DNA of 35,350 nt, taken from positions 1 through 35,350 of the forward strand of contig LUOR01000049.1 of the NCBI GenBank assembly GCA_001626925.1. Reading direction: 5' to 3'. Position numbers and translations under genes: made by a program. The notes beneath the pieces were generated by a model. It did no database searches. It was not told the DNA's origin and saw only the letters and a program-made list of their open reading frames with translations. Within the stretch, counting starts at the first letter, position 1. Every line of letters starts with the position of its first letter. This document shows, piece after piece, positions 18,780-29,400 of this stretch. The DNA comes from Moraxellaceae bacterium REDSEA-S32_B1 (GTDB taxonomy: Bacteria; Pseudomonadota; Gammaproteobacteria; Pseudomonadales; Moraxellaceae).

Positions 18780-19582
18780 GATTTTGCTCCCTGCTTTTGT
18801 TCAGTCTGTTTTTGTTCAGCTTTTTTCATTTTCTTGACCAATTCCGCTGCGAAGGTGAGATACGACACTGCACCTTTTGAGCTTTTCTCAAAATACATCA
18901 CAGGTACGCCATGTGCAGGCGCTTCCGCCAAACGTACATTGCGTGGAATCACGGTCTGGAATAATTTATCGCCAAAATATTGTGCCAATTCTTCAGATAC
19001 GTCTTTGGTCAATGCGCTACGTCCATCATACATGGTACGCAAGACGCCTAGAATTTCTAAATTAGGATTCAATGTTTGATTAATGCGCTCAATGGTTTGA
19101 CACAAATCGGCCAAACCCTCTAAGGCATAATATTCACACTGCATTGGGATCAATACGCTATCCGCTGCACAAAAGGCATTCACCGTAATCAAATTCAGAC
19201 TTGGCGCACAATCAATCAAAATAAAATCAAAATTATTTTCAATCTGTTTTAAGGCATCACGGAGAATAAACTCCCGCTGTTCCTGCTCAGCGATCACCAG
19301 CTCAGCACCTGCAAGCTCACGATTTGAGCCAAGCACTTTATAGTTTGATTCAACTTTATTGATTGCAGCTTCGATCGGTGCATCACCCAACATCACATCG
19401 GAAATGCTATAGTTCAATTCATTTTTATGTACGCCAGAGCCCATCGTGGCATTGCCTTGCGCATCTAAATCCACAAGCAAGACTCGTTTTTTCAGCACTG
19501 CTAAAGATGCAGCAAGATTGACTGCGGTGGTGGTTTTTGCGACACCACCTTTTTGATTTGCAATTGCAATTATTTTAACCAT
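18776..19582 (-). CDS. parA: Chromosome partitioning ATPase ParA (Soj)
   Basis: Deviant Walker A ATPase that binds DNA non-specifically and moves ParB-parS complexes. 268 residues: IAIANQKGGVAKTTTAVNLA at the N terminus, LLVDLDAQGNATMGSG (A') and FILIDCAPSLNLIT (Walker B). The P-loop has Ala at residue 15 where most ParA proteins have Gly; both signature lysines are present. A Lys/Gln-rich tail ends the protein. Part of rsmG-parA-parB, the common bacterial order, although a 170-base gap to rsmG suggests its own promoter. Confidence 0.96.
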   Translation of the reverse strand: MVKIIAIANQKGGVAKTTTAVNLAASLAVLKKRVLLVDLDAQGNATMGSGVHKNELNYSISDVMLGDAPIEAAINKVESNYKVLGSNRELAGAELVIAEQEQREFILRDALKQIENNFDFILIDCAPSLNLITVNAFCAADSVLIPMQCEYYALEGLADLCQTIERINQTLNPNLEILGVLRTMYDGRSALTKDVSEELAQYFGDKLFQTVIPRNVRLAEAPAHGVPVMYFEKSSKGAVSYLTFAAELVKKMKKAEQKQTEQKQGAKS

Positions 19583-19752
19583 AAAATCATTTTCGCCATT
19601 AAAGCTATCTTCGTCTATTCGATCAATACTTGTTACAATACTTATTTCAAAACTTCAATCAGAAGCATCACCACGATAGTGGCGATCCATTCTAACAAAA
19701 TCTTTTTTTAATCCTATGGGTTATACATCACTTGCTTTGCAATACAAAGTCA

Positions 19753-20382
19753 TCATGATTTATTTAAAACAATTAAGTGCCGTTGCTCATCAAGCTTCGG
19801 GACTTTGAGCGCAATGATCTGCTGTGACCAATCCGATAAACTGGATAGCTCATCATGTGGCACAACACCCTTCATCGCCGCAATGACTGACTGCTCATGC
19901 ATATACGGCTTTGCTGCATCCACAAAATCAAGCAATGATGCAAAAGCACGACTTGTAATGACATCGAAATGACCAAGATCACTAATACTCTGCTGATCTT
20001 CCACCCGAGTCTGCACCGCTTTGACATTACTCAGCTTCATATCTGCAATAAATTGCTTCAAAAACCGAATCTTTTTACCATTTGAATCAAGCAATACGCA
20101 CTCACGATCAGGCTGACACAATGCCACAATCATGCCTGGCATGCCACCACCTGTACCCACATCGAGCATTCGACCTTTTGGAAAATGATTCAAAATACTC
20201 AAACTATCCAGTAGATGCTTGATCAACATTTCCTTTGGTTCGCGAATCGCTGTGAGGTTGTAAGCTTTATTCCAAAGCACTAAGGCATCTTGATATTTCA
20301 GCAAGTTGTTCAGCACCTGTTCGGACAAGTCCAAATCTAGTGCCGATACGCCATCGCTCAAAGCTTGATAGTACGGGTGCAT
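19753..20382 (-). CDS. rsmG: 16S rRNA (guanine-527-N7)-methyltransferase RsmG
   Basis: Methylates G527 in the 530 loop of 16S rRNA using S-adenosylmethionine; loss gives low-level streptomycin resistance in many bacteria. The 209-residue product has YNLTAIREPKEMLIKHLLDS, then the SAM loop MLDVGTGGGMPGMIVAL (residues 72-88) and VITSRAFASLLDFV. The ATG has GAGGA five bases upstream. It precedes parAB on the same strand, the usual context. Confidence 0.96.
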   Translation of the reverse strand: MHPYYQALSDGVSALDLDLSEQVLNNLLKYQDALVLWNKAYNLTAIREPKEMLIKHLLDSLSILNHFPKGRMLDVGTGGGMPGMIVALCQPDRECVLLDSNGKKIRFLKQFIADMKLSNVKAVQTRVEDQQSISDLGHFDVITSRAFASLLDFVDAAKPYMHEQSVIAAMKGVVPHDELSSLSDWSQQIIALKVPKLDEQRHLIVLNKS

Positions 20383-20492
20383 AAATCCTCAAAAGAATAT
20401 ATTTGTCATCGTAATTCGAAACGCACCTATTATGCGTGGAACATCTTGTAAAACGCAAACTGGTTTCACTGAAATCACACGATTTGACACGT

Positions 20493-21197
20493 TTAATTGT
20501 AGAGAATTAAATCTAACTGCATTAACCGCTCAGGTGTCCCTACATCGACCCATGCCGTAGACATTTTTTCACCACTGACTAAGCCTTGTTGCATCGCATC
20601 TTTGAGTAATGGTGCAAGTGGGCGTTTGCCTTCTGGTAAATCTGCAAACAGCTGTGGAGATAAAATGCTAATTCCTGAAAAAGTTAATGCCTCACCCGCT
20701 TTCTCTTGCTCAAATGTGCTGACCACACCATGATTTGCAGTGCCATTCGATAAATCATCACTTAAAGTAAAATCACCATTTGGGTGTTGCGGTGGATTAT
20801 CCACCAAGACCAAATGCGCCAAACGATCGCCAAGCTCAACATTTTTTAATGCTGAAAAATCATAGCGTGTCCACACATCACCATTCACCACGAGAAAAGG
20901 TTGATCTTCAAAATGAAATAAAGCTTTGATGATTCCGCCTGCGGTTTCTAAGCCTTCATCTTCTAAAGACCAAAGAATTTTGACACCAAAAGCTGAGCCA
21001 TCACACAATGTATTGACCAATTGATCTTTGAGCCATGCGGCATTAATGATGATTTCTGTCACACCAATTTTTGCCAATGCTTCGATATGCCAAACGATCA
21101 ATGGTTTACCACCGACTTCTAACAATGGTTTTGGCTTATATAAAGTCAGCGGTCGCATGCGATTCCCTAAGCCAGCCGCTAAGATCATCGCTTTCAT
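20493..21197 (-). CDS. murU: N-acetylmuramate alpha-1-phosphate uridylyltransferase MurU
   Basis: Sugar-nucleotide transferase that makes UDP-MurNAc from MurNAc-1-phosphate in the fosfomycin-bypassing cell-wall recycling route of Pseudomonas and Acinetobacter. The 234-residue product begins MKAMILAAGLGNRMRPLT with the NTP-binding G-x-G-x-R-M-R-P-L-T and KPKPLLEVGGKP. LVVNGDVWTRYD carries the metal Asp, and WVDVGTPERL closes the fold. On sequence alone it could be called a mannose-1-phosphate guanylyltransferase. The four-base overlap with amgK identifies it as MurU. Confidence 0.9.
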   Translation of the reverse strand: MKAMILAAGLGNRMRPLTLYKPKPLLEVGGKPLIVWHIEALAKIGVTEIIINAAWLKDQLVNTLCDGSAFGVKILWSLEDEGLETAGGIIKALFHFEDQPFLVVNGDVWTRYDFSALKNVELGDRLAHLVLVDNPPQHPNGDFTLSDDLSNGTANHGVVSTFEQEKAGEALTFSGISILSPQLFADLPEGKRPLAPLLKDAMQQGLVSGEKMSTAWVDVGTPERLMQLDLILYN

Positions 21198-22234
21198 TGG
21201 CTTACCTCTTCACTAAGCATTTCAATGGTCACTTCTTGGTAAGTGCCATATTTCTGTTCAAATTTTGGCATCACATCATTTTCGACAAATGATTGTAATT
21301 CACCCAATTCAGGACAATTTTTCAATTCCTGACGTAGATACCACATCACACGCGGTAAATCTTTCAGATAGCCTGATTTGCCATCACGCACGAATAAACG
21401 CACAAAAATGCCTAAGATTTTCAGATGACGCTGAATCGACATAACTTCTGCATCAAGACGGAACTGTTCCTGACTACGCCCGACCTTTGCAGACTCAGGT
21501 AATAGTCCATAGAATTGATCAATCCATTTTGCAACTTGCTCAGGTAACCATTGCACATAAGCATCACGCACGATTGAGATCAAATCGTAAGTATCTGGAC
21601 CAACTACCGCATCTTGAAAGTCGATGACACCCAGTACAGACTCACCCTCTAAAACCATCAGATTACGGCTGTGATAGTCACGATGCACGATGACTTGTGG
21701 TTGATTTTTCAGATTGTCCAAAATCCACGCATAGCTGTTGTTCAACATGCTTTGTTGCGCTTCGCTCAATGTAATATCCAAAGCAGGCAACATCCAGTGA
21801 TCAAACAAGCGCATTTCATCAGTCAATTTTTCCGCACTATATTGTGGGAAAATCTGCGCATCGACAGCAATACTTTGCAGTTGGATAATTTGCGCAAAAG
21901 CTTGTGAATAATATTGATCGACTGTGCTTTGATTTAACTCGGTAGATAGAAGCTGATCGCCAAAATCTTCAAGTAATAAAAACCCTTGTGTTAAATCTTG
22001 TGCAACGATCTGTGGCACACGTGCACCGTAACTTGATAAATAGCTTGCGATTTGTACAAATGGTGCACAATCTTCTTGTTCTGGTGGTGCATCCATCAGC
22101 ATATAACGCTGTGATGAAAGCGCAATCCTTGCATAACGCCGAAAACTTGCATCCCCAGCTAAGTAGTTGATTTTGAAATCTTGTTGTGGCAAAACTTGGT
22201 TTAACCAAGCATCAATTAACTGTTCTCGTTGCAT
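21194..22234 (-). CDS. amgK: N-acetylmuramate/N-acetylglucosamine kinase AmgK
   Basis: Anomeric sugar kinase with the aminoglycoside-phosphotransferase fold, producing MurNAc-1-phosphate for MurU. The 346-residue product shows INYLAGDASFRRYARI near the N terminus, the catalytic loop VIHRDYHSRNLMVL and the metal-binding VIDFQDAVVGPDTYDLISI. These are the standard APH motifs, and such proteins are often mislabelled as aminoglycoside phosphotransferases. Pairing with murU and divergence from lptD-surA match the Pseudomonas amgK-murU locus. First gene of the long minus-strand array. Confidence 0.92.
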   Translation of the reverse strand: MQREQLIDAWLNQVLPQQDFKINYLAGDASFRRYARIALSSQRYMLMDAPPEQEDCAPFVQIASYLSSYGARVPQIVAQDLTQGFLLLEDFGDQLLSTELNQSTVDQYYSQAFAQIIQLQSIAVDAQIFPQYSAEKLTDEMRLFDHWMLPALDITLSEAQQSMLNNSYAWILDNLKNQPQVIVHRDYHSRNLMVLEGESVLGVIDFQDAVVGPDTYDLISIVRDAYVQWLPEQVAKWIDQFYGLLPESAKVGRSQEQFRLDAEVMSIQRHLKILGIFVRLFVRDGKSGYLKDLPRVMWYLRQELKNCPELGELQSFVENDVMPKFEQKYGTYQEVTIEMLSEEVSQ

Positions 22235-22380
22235 GTAAAGCGAATCCCTAATTGCAATAAGCGTGCATTATTTAGCGAACTAAGTGTAGTCGTTTCCGCT
22301 TTTTTTCTCTATCATGCAATGAAAATATTTCTTTGCACTTTGATTTATTCCCAAATTCTGATGACCGATCTTGAACCTAT

Positions 22381-24903
22381 ATGATGACCCATCAATTTAA
22401 AAAAAACACTTTATTCAAAGCCGTCATCGGACTGATGAGTCTTGGTGCGTTTCAAATCGCTTATGCGGAAAACAGCAACACAAATGTTGACAGCGTAGAA
22501 TCATCACAAGCCACAACAGCAGACTCAAAAGTCGTCAGCAAAGAGATTCATTTAGACAAAACTCAAAGTAAACGAGGTGGTCTAACACCTGCCAATAGCG
22601 AAGAAGCACAAGACTTCTATCAACAATATTATTTAACGCCATCAGAAATCGCCGAATCAAACCCAAAAGATACATACAAAGATCAACTCTGTTCGGGAAT
22701 GTGGGTGACACCGATTGGCACCAATGAGCAAGCACCGAGCGATCCAACTCAAGCCACTGCAACGATTAGCGCAGAAAGTGCTTACTACAACCCAAATGGC
22801 ACCTCTGTACTCGAAGGTGATGTACACATCGACCAACAAGGACGCAGTATTCGTGCTGAGCGTTTAGAGCTTGATGAAACCCAAACCTATGCCAAAGCGC
22901 AAGGTAAAGTGCAGCTTGCTCAAGGTGGATTATTTTCGCAAAGCGATGAAATCAATTACAACCTGAAAACGCAGCAAGGCGATCTAAACGATAGCTATTT
23001 TATTAGCGAAGCACAGCAAGCGCATGGATATGCCTCAGAGATTCGTCGCACTGCACCTGATGTTTTCGTACTCAATCAAGCAAGCTATTCGACCTGCCCA
23101 CCAAGTACAAGCCCTGCATGGCATCTGCAAGCGAAAACCATTGAGCTGAATCAAACGACTGGACGTGGCGTCACCAAAGATGCACGGCTTTATATCAAAA
23201 ATACGCCTGTGCTTCCTGTCCCATATTTTAATTTTCCAATTGATGATCGACGCACCACAGGTTTCTTAGTACCTAGCTTTGGTTATACCAATGATGGTGG
23301 TTTACAGCTCGGCGTACCGTATTATCTGAACCTTGCGCCAAATTATGATATGACTGTGACTCCACGATATCTGAATGGTCGTGGCATCATGGCGGAAGGT
23401 GAATTCAACTACCTCACCGAAGATTATGGTTTTGGTAAAATTTGGGGTGGTTATCTGCCTCAAGATCGGGGCTATGATGATCAAGATCGTAAAGATTTGC
23501 ACTGGGAGCATTTTTGGAAAATCAATGATCAATGGAATAGTGCCATTGATTATAACTACGTATCTGATGAAGACTATTTCACAGACTTAGGAAACTCTCC
23601 AGATAGTGAAGATTTAGTCCATCAAGAGCGTACTTGGGTATTGAACTATGCTAATGGTATTCCAGGCATCACCGCTCAACTTAAAGTCCAAGACTTTCAA
23701 ACTTTAGATGAATCCATCGACGACGTAGATCGTCCTTATGCACGCTTGCCACAGTTTATTTTTCACTATGCAGGTGGAAAATATAATGGCTTAGAATATG
23801 GCTTTTATAACGATACAGCATACTTTAAAAAGTCTATCGACGACGGCTCTGCATTAGAAAGTAGCGGTACACGGATTTATAACCAGCTGTATAGCCGTTA
23901 CAACTTTAGAACACCAAGTGCCTTTGTCATTCCTGAAGTTTCGGTACGTAGCATCAACACTTTCTTTGATCGGGACAGCAAAGTTGATCTCGGTTTTGAT
24001 GAAAATGAATCGGTTGAAAAATCAGTTGCTGTACCACAGTTTACTTTAGACACAGGTTTAGTTTTTGAGAAGCAAGGCAAGTATTTGCAAAGTTTAAGTC
24101 CTCGTATGTTTTATGCCTATTCGCCTTATCAAGCACAAGATGGTTATCCAAACTTTGATAGTACCCAAGCCTCTGTCAGTTACGACCGTTTGTTTAGCCC
24201 ATACCGTTTTTATGGACATGATCGCTTAGAAGATAATCATTTTGCATCGCTTGGTTTAACCTATCGTTTATACGACACCATTGGTTTAGAACGTCTACGT
24301 GCAAGCATTGGGCAAAGCTTTTATTTTGCAGATCGCAAAGTCCGTCTTGATTCGGAGAATGATCCGATCGCCACAGATGACTACTCAGGTCCTGTGATGA
24401 CCTTCTCTAGTCAATTGAGCAATAATATTCATGTCACATCGAACACAGCGTTTGATGCAGATGGTGAGAATACGTTTAGCAATCTATCGCTGAATTATGC
24501 CGATGATGTTGGACAACTCTATCATTTCGGCTATGTTTATCGCAATGATCTTGCCGAACTACGTCAGCAAGCTTATCAACAAGTTGCAGGCTCATTTGTG
24601 CAACCGATTCACAACAATTGGCGTGTCTTAGGTCACGTACAATACGACATTGATAATGACTTGACACGTGAAATTCTACTCGGTTTAAATTATGAATCTT
24701 GCTGTTGGGGTGTTTCAGTCTATGCACGTCGATACTACAATGACCTCGACGACCCGACTGACGAAAACACTCCAGCCAAAAAAGCCATCATGGCAGAATT
24801 TAGCCTCAAAGGCTTAGGCGGATTATCAGGTAAATTGGCCTCATTATTAGAAGATCGTGTCATTGGATTTGATCATGTTAACCAAACTTGGACTCAACGT
24901 TAA
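22381..24903 (+). CDS. lptD: LPS assembly outer-membrane protein LptD
   Basis: Outer-membrane barrel which with LptE inserts lipooligosaccharide into the outer leaflet. The 840-residue product has a Sec signal peptide ending AYA (about residue 29), a linker, an OstA/LptA-like beta-jellyroll (about 120-270; ATISAESAYYNPNGTSVLEGDV) and a large C-terminal barrel rich in aromatic-alternating strands. The only cysteines after the signal are C104, C239, C774 and C775. This is the set that forms the two interdomain disulfides in E. coli LptD, so oxidative maturation is probably conserved. The start ATGATG has no clear ribosome site. The stop overlaps the surA start. Confidence 0.97.
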   Translation: MMTHQFKKNTLFKAVIGLMSLGAFQIAYAENSNTNVDSVESSQATTADSKVVSKEIHLDKTQSKRGGLTPANSEEAQDFYQQYYLTPSEIAESNPKDTYKDQLCSGMWVTPIGTNEQAPSDPTQATATISAESAYYNPNGTSVLEGDVHIDQQGRSIRAERLELDETQTYAKAQGKVQLAQGGLFSQSDEINYNLKTQQGDLNDSYFISEAQQAHGYASEIRRTAPDVFVLNQASYSTCPPSTSPAWHLQAKTIELNQTTGRGVTKDARLYIKNTPVLPVPYFNFPIDDRRTTGFLVPSFGYTNDGGLQLGVPYYLNLAPNYDMTVTPRYLNGRGIMAEGEFNYLTEDYGFGKIWGGYLPQDRGYDDQDRKDLHWEHFWKINDQWNSAIDYNYVSDEDYFTDLGNSPDSEDLVHQERTWVLNYANGIPGITAQLKVQDFQTLDESIDDVDRPYARLPQFIFHYAGGKYNGLEYGFYNDTAYFKKSIDDGSALESSGTRIYNQLYSRYNFRTPSAFVIPEVSVRSINTFFDRDSKVDLGFDENESVEKSVAVPQFTLDTGLVFEKQGKYLQSLSPRMFYAYSPYQAQDGYPNFDSTQASVSYDRLFSPYRFYGHDRLEDNHFASLGLTYRLYDTIGLERLRASIGQSFYFADRKVRLDSENDPIATDDYSGPVMTFSSQLSNNIHVTSNTAFDADGENTFSNLSLNYADDVGQLYHFGYVYRNDLAELRQQAYQQVAGSFVQPIHNNWRVLGHVQYDIDNDLTREILLGLNYESCCWGVSVYARRYYNDLDDPTDENTPAKKAIMAEFSLKGLGGLSGKLASLLEDRVIGFDHVNQTWTQR

Positions 24904-26318
24904 TGAATAACCCTACTATGCGTACATTTTTTCTTTCATCAAATTTGCAGCAAAGCATCTTAAAAATTGCTCGCAATACAGCTTTAGTATTGGCATTATC
25001 CAGCTCAGCATCGCTTTATGCAGAGAATCTTGACCAAGTCGTTGCTGTCGTTGGTGAAAGTGCAATTTTGCAAAGTGATTTAGAGCAAGCAAGTAGCGTG
25101 TTTCAAGAACAAATGCGAAGCCAAGGACAACAAGTTCCCCCTGCACCTGTTCTACGCAAACAAGTCTTAGAGCAATTGATTTTACGTCAAGCACAAGTGG
25201 AGCAAGTGCGTCGTCTTGGTGTGAAGCCGAGCGAAACTGAACTCAACCAAGCTGTGTTGTCTATTGCAAAGCAACAAGGTGCGGAGAATTTAGAAGAATT
25301 CCAACGTGGTCTAGACAGTCAACGTGCAGGTAGTTATGAGCGATTGCGCACACAAGTAGCGGAAGATTTGAGCGTGAATCGTCTACGTCAGCAACAAGTC
25401 ATGTCACGGATTCAAGTGTCTGAGCGTGATATCGATAACTTCCTCAATTCACCTCAAGGTCAAGCAGCGCTGGGTAGCCAAGTTCACGTACTACATCTTC
25501 GTGTTTCGCCAAAATCTCAAGCGACCGAAGCAAATGTTGTAAATGAAACTGCAAATGCTGTACGCAGTGCCCTAGCAAAGAATGACAATATCAAAGAGAT
25601 TGCTGAGCAAAACAGCAATGATCAAGTCGTGGTGCAAGGCGCAGATATGGGCACACGTGCTTTATCTGATATTCCTGCCGATCTTGCCGCTCGAATCAGT
25701 GGTATTGAAGTCGGTCAAACTACAGAACTGATCAATGCCAAAGATGGTATTCATGTTTTAAAATTACTTGAGCGTAGTGCGGATGCTAAAAAAGCGTTAG
25801 TGCCACAATATTTTACGCGTCATATTTTGATTCAACCGTCAGAAGTGGTTAGTCCTGCTGATGCAAAACAGCAAATTGATCAAATCTATAGCCGTCTACA
25901 ACAAGGCGCAGATTTTCAAGAAATGGCAGCGACCTACTCTAGCGATACAGGCTCCGCACGTAATGGTGGTAGCTTAGATTGGGTATCTCCTGGTGTGATG
26001 GTGCCTGAGTTTGAAAAAGTCATGACCTCAACAGCTGTCGGTCAAATCAGTCAACCTTTCCAAACTCAATATGGTTGGCATATTCTGACCGTTGAAAATC
26101 AACGTCAAATGGATATGACTGAAGAATATCAACGCCGTATGGCAAAACAAATTCTCAGTGAGCGCCAATTTGATGCGGAGCTCGATGGTTGGTTGCGTCA
26201 AGTACGTGCTGAAGCGTATGTGGATATTAAAGATCCAAGCTTAAAAGATGCTGACGCGCAAGCGAATTCAACGCAACCGACGACCGAGCCAAGCACAGAC
26301 TCAAACACGGAAAACTAA
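24903..26318 (+). CDS. surA: Periplasmic chaperone and peptidyl-prolyl isomerase SurA
   Basis: Escorts unfolded barrel proteins, LptD included, across the periplasm to the Bam complex. About 471 residues from the ATG at 24903, which overlaps the lptD stop (TAATG). TTG at 24888 and ATG at 24918 are alternatives. A signal peptide ends near SLYA, then an N-terminal chaperone domain follows (ENLDQVVAVVGESAILQSDLE). The first parvulin domain is strongly degenerate (QVHVLHLRVSP). The second, active-type domain has RHILIQPSEV, NGGSLDWVSPGVMVPEFE and YGWHILTVE. The C-terminal tail is Thr/Asn/Ser-rich. Ends in a clear terminator. Confidence 0.95.
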   Translation: MNNPTMRTFFLSSNLQQSILKIARNTALVLALSSSASLYAENLDQVVAVVGESAILQSDLEQASSVFQEQMRSQGQQVPPAPVLRKQVLEQLILRQAQVEQVRRLGVKPSETELNQAVLSIAKQQGAENLEEFQRGLDSQRAGSYERLRTQVAEDLSVNRLRQQQVMSRIQVSERDIDNFLNSPQGQAALGSQVHVLHLRVSPKSQATEANVVNETANAVRSALAKNDNIKEIAEQNSNDQVVVQGADMGTRALSDIPADLAARISGIEVGQTTELINAKDGIHVLKLLERSADAKKALVPQYFTRHILIQPSEVVSPADAKQQIDQIYSRLQQGADFQEMAATYSSDTGSARNGGSLDWVSPGVMVPEFEKVMTSTAVGQISQPFQTQYGWHILTVENQRQMDMTEEYQRRMAKQILSERQFDAELDGWLRQVRAEAYVDIKDPSLKDADAQANSTQPTTEPSTDSNTEN

Positions 26319-26352
26319 TAGATTGGTGTAAAAACCGATTCATTCTCTGATC

Positions 26353-26379
26353 AAAAACCAAATCACGTATTTGGTTTTT
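26353..26379 (+). terminator. Intrinsic terminator after surA
   Basis: Perfect 11-base stem AAAAACCAAAT / ATTTGGTTTTT with a five-base loop CACGT, ending in a T-run. It lies 34 bases after the surA stop and separates lptD-surA from dnaE. Confidence 0.85.
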
Positions 26380-26478
26380 TATTTTCTTCAAATCAGATCA
26401 GTCAAAGCGAAACTCTCGTGCTAAGATTTGATGTTCATGTTGATTTTCCAATTTTCACAGTTAGGTTAGACGGTTTCA

Positions 26479-29400
26479 ATGATGCAATTTGTCCATTTAG
26501 GCATTCACAGTGAATATTCGATTACGGATTCGATTATCAGAATCCCTGATTTGGTGAAAGCTGCCGCCGAAGACAAGATGCCTGCTTTGGCGCTGACTGA
26601 CCTGTCGAATATGCACGCTGCGGTGAAGTTTTATAACGCCTGTCTTAAGCATGGCATTAAGCCAATTTTTGGTAGTGATCTACGACTTGGTGAAGAGAAT
26701 CAACGGGTGCAACTGCTTGCCATGAATCAAGAGGGTTGGCTCAATCTGACAGAATTGGTGTCTAAAGGTTTTACCGATGGACTGAAACTCGACATTCCAA
26801 CCGTTCAGCCAGAATGGATTTGTCAGCAATCTGATGGTCTGATTGCCCTTTTGGGCATCCATAGTGATGTCGGTCAAGCACTCTGCTCCTCCAATCCTGA
26901 TAAAGCCGAGCCACTGATTGACGCATGGAAAAATGCCTTTGCTGATCGAGTGTATTTGGCAATTAGCCGTGTTGGCTTGCCGAACGAAGAACTGTTTATC
27001 CAACAGGCATTGCAACTTGCACAAAAATATCAAATCGGTGTGGTTGCGCACAATGATTTACGCTTTATCAAGCAAAGTGATTTTGAAGCGCACGAAGCTC
27101 GGGTTTGTATCGCCGAAGGCTATGTACTCGGTGATGATCGCCGTCCGCAAAATTATACCGATCAGCAATATTTCAAATCCAATGCTGAAATGCAAACATT
27201 GTTTGCCGATTTACCGAATGCGCTGACGAATAGTTATCTGATTGCACAGCGCTGTACGGTGAATCTGACGTTGGGTAAAAACTATCTGCCTGATTATCCG
27301 ATACCACCTGAACACACCATTGACTCATTTTTCCGTCATGTCTCAGAGCAAGGCTTAGTCGAGCGATTAGCGCTACTTTATCCTGAAAATGAGCGTGATG
27401 AATCATGGGCTGAGATTGATAAAAAATATCATGATCGACTGACCTATGAGATTGATATTATTCTAAAAATGGGTTTTCCTGGCTATTTCCTTATCGTCAT
27501 GGACTTTATTGGCTGGGCGAAAAATAATGGCGTGCCTGTAGGACCAGGGCGTGGTTCGGGTGCAGGCTCACTTGTTGCTTATAGTTTAAAAATTACCGAT
27601 CTTGACCCACTGCGTTATGAACTGCTTTTCGAGCGATTCCTCAATCCTGAACGTGTATCGATGCCCGATTTCGATATTGACTTCTGTATCGCAGGGCGTG
27701 ACCGAGTGATTGATTATGTGTCACGCCATTATGGACGTGATGCGGTATCGCAGATTGCCACTTTCGGTACGATGGCTGCGAAAGGTGCGATTCGAGATGT
27801 GGCACGTGTTTTAGGTAAGTCGTATGGCTTAGCAGATCGGATTTCCAAACTTGTGCCAACCAAGCCACTCGGTGTCGATCTAAAAACCGCTTTGGAAATG
27901 GAACCAGAGCTGAAAGACATGGTCACCAACCCTGCCAACCCTGAATATGATGATGCCTCGGAAATTTGGGACATGGCACTTAAGCTCGAAGGTATTACTC
28001 GTAACACAGGCAAACACGCAGGTGGCGTACTGATCTCCCCTGGGAAAATTACCGACTTTTCAGCGATTAGCTGTGAAGCGGATGGCACAGGACGAGTAAG
28101 CCAGTTTGATAAAGATGACGTCGAAGCGGTTGGCTTGGTCAAGTTCGACTTTTTGGGACTGCGAAATCTCACGGTCATTGAAGATGCAATGACGCATATC
28201 AATGCACGCCTGCCTGAGTCTGAACGGATTATCCTCGAACAGATCGCTCTAGATGATAAAGCCGCCTATGAGGTGTTCGCTGATGGCAATACCACAGCGG
28301 TATTCCAGTTTGAATCCGTCGGTATGAAACGCATGCTCAAAGAAGCACGTCCAAGTCAGTTTGAAGAAATTATCGCTTTCGTATCGCTGTATCGTCCCGG
28401 TCCGATGGATCTAATTCCTGACTTTATTCATCGTATGCACGGTGGCAGTTTTGAATATCTCCATCCACTGCTCGAAGATATTTTGAAACCGACTTACGGC
28501 ATCATGGTTTATCAAGAACAGGTGATGCAAGCGGCACAAGTCTGTGCAGGCTATACCCTCGGCGGTGCGGACTTGCTGCGTCGTGCTATGGGGAAAAAGA
28601 AGCCTGAGGAAATGGTCAAACAGCGCCAAATCTTCCTCAAAGGTGCAGCGACCAAAGACATTGATGAGGTCAAAGCCAATGAAATTTTCGACTATATGGA
28701 AAAGTTCGCAGGCTATGGTTTTAACAAATCGCACGCTGCTGCTTATGCCCTCGTCGCCTATCATACCGCATGGCTGAAAGCCCATTATCCTGCCGAATTT
28801 ATGGCGGCGGTGATGTCTTCGGAAATGCAAAACACCGATAATGTGGTGTTTTTAATTGATGACTGCCGTAGCAATGAGCTGACCGTTTTACCGCCATCAA
28901 TCAACATGTCGGATTATCGCTTTAAAGCCAGTGACCCGAAAACTATTGTCTACGGACTGGGTGCGATCAAAGGTGTCGGTGAGCAAGCGATGCAGTCGGT
29001 GATTGATTCCCGAGTGGCGCAAGGCGAATATCAAGATTTATTCGACTTCTGTCATCGTATTGATCTCAAGAAAATCAACAAACGGACTTTAGAAGCCTTG
29101 ATTCGTGCAGGTGCACTCGATTGCTTGGGTGAAGAGCGTGCCATCTTGATGGAAAATTTACCTGAAGCAGTCCAAGCGGCGGAGCAAGCACGTAATAACC
29201 GTGAATCTGGCATCATGGATTTGTTTGGTGAGGTCGAGCAAGTACAGCGTAAACCACTGAAACCGATCAAACCGTGGAGCGACGAAGTTCGTCTGAAAGG
29301 GGAAAAAGATACACTTGGCTTGTATCTGACTGGTCATCCAATTGATGTCTATAAAGATGAATTAAAACGCTTTATTCCAAATACTTTAAATAACCTCAGT

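Noticed and set aside
20460..20482. Possible parS near GGTTTCACTGAAATC
   Set aside because: Only part of the TGTTTCACGTGAAACA palindrome is present; too many mismatches for a ParB site.
21194..22234. Aminoglycoside resistance phosphotransferase
   Set aside because: The fold motifs are shared, but coupling to murU and the lptD context identify AmgK of wall recycling.
27729..28202. Open frame of 157 codons antisense to dnaE
   Set aside because: Mirror of the highly conserved polymerase core; no start context and no known family.
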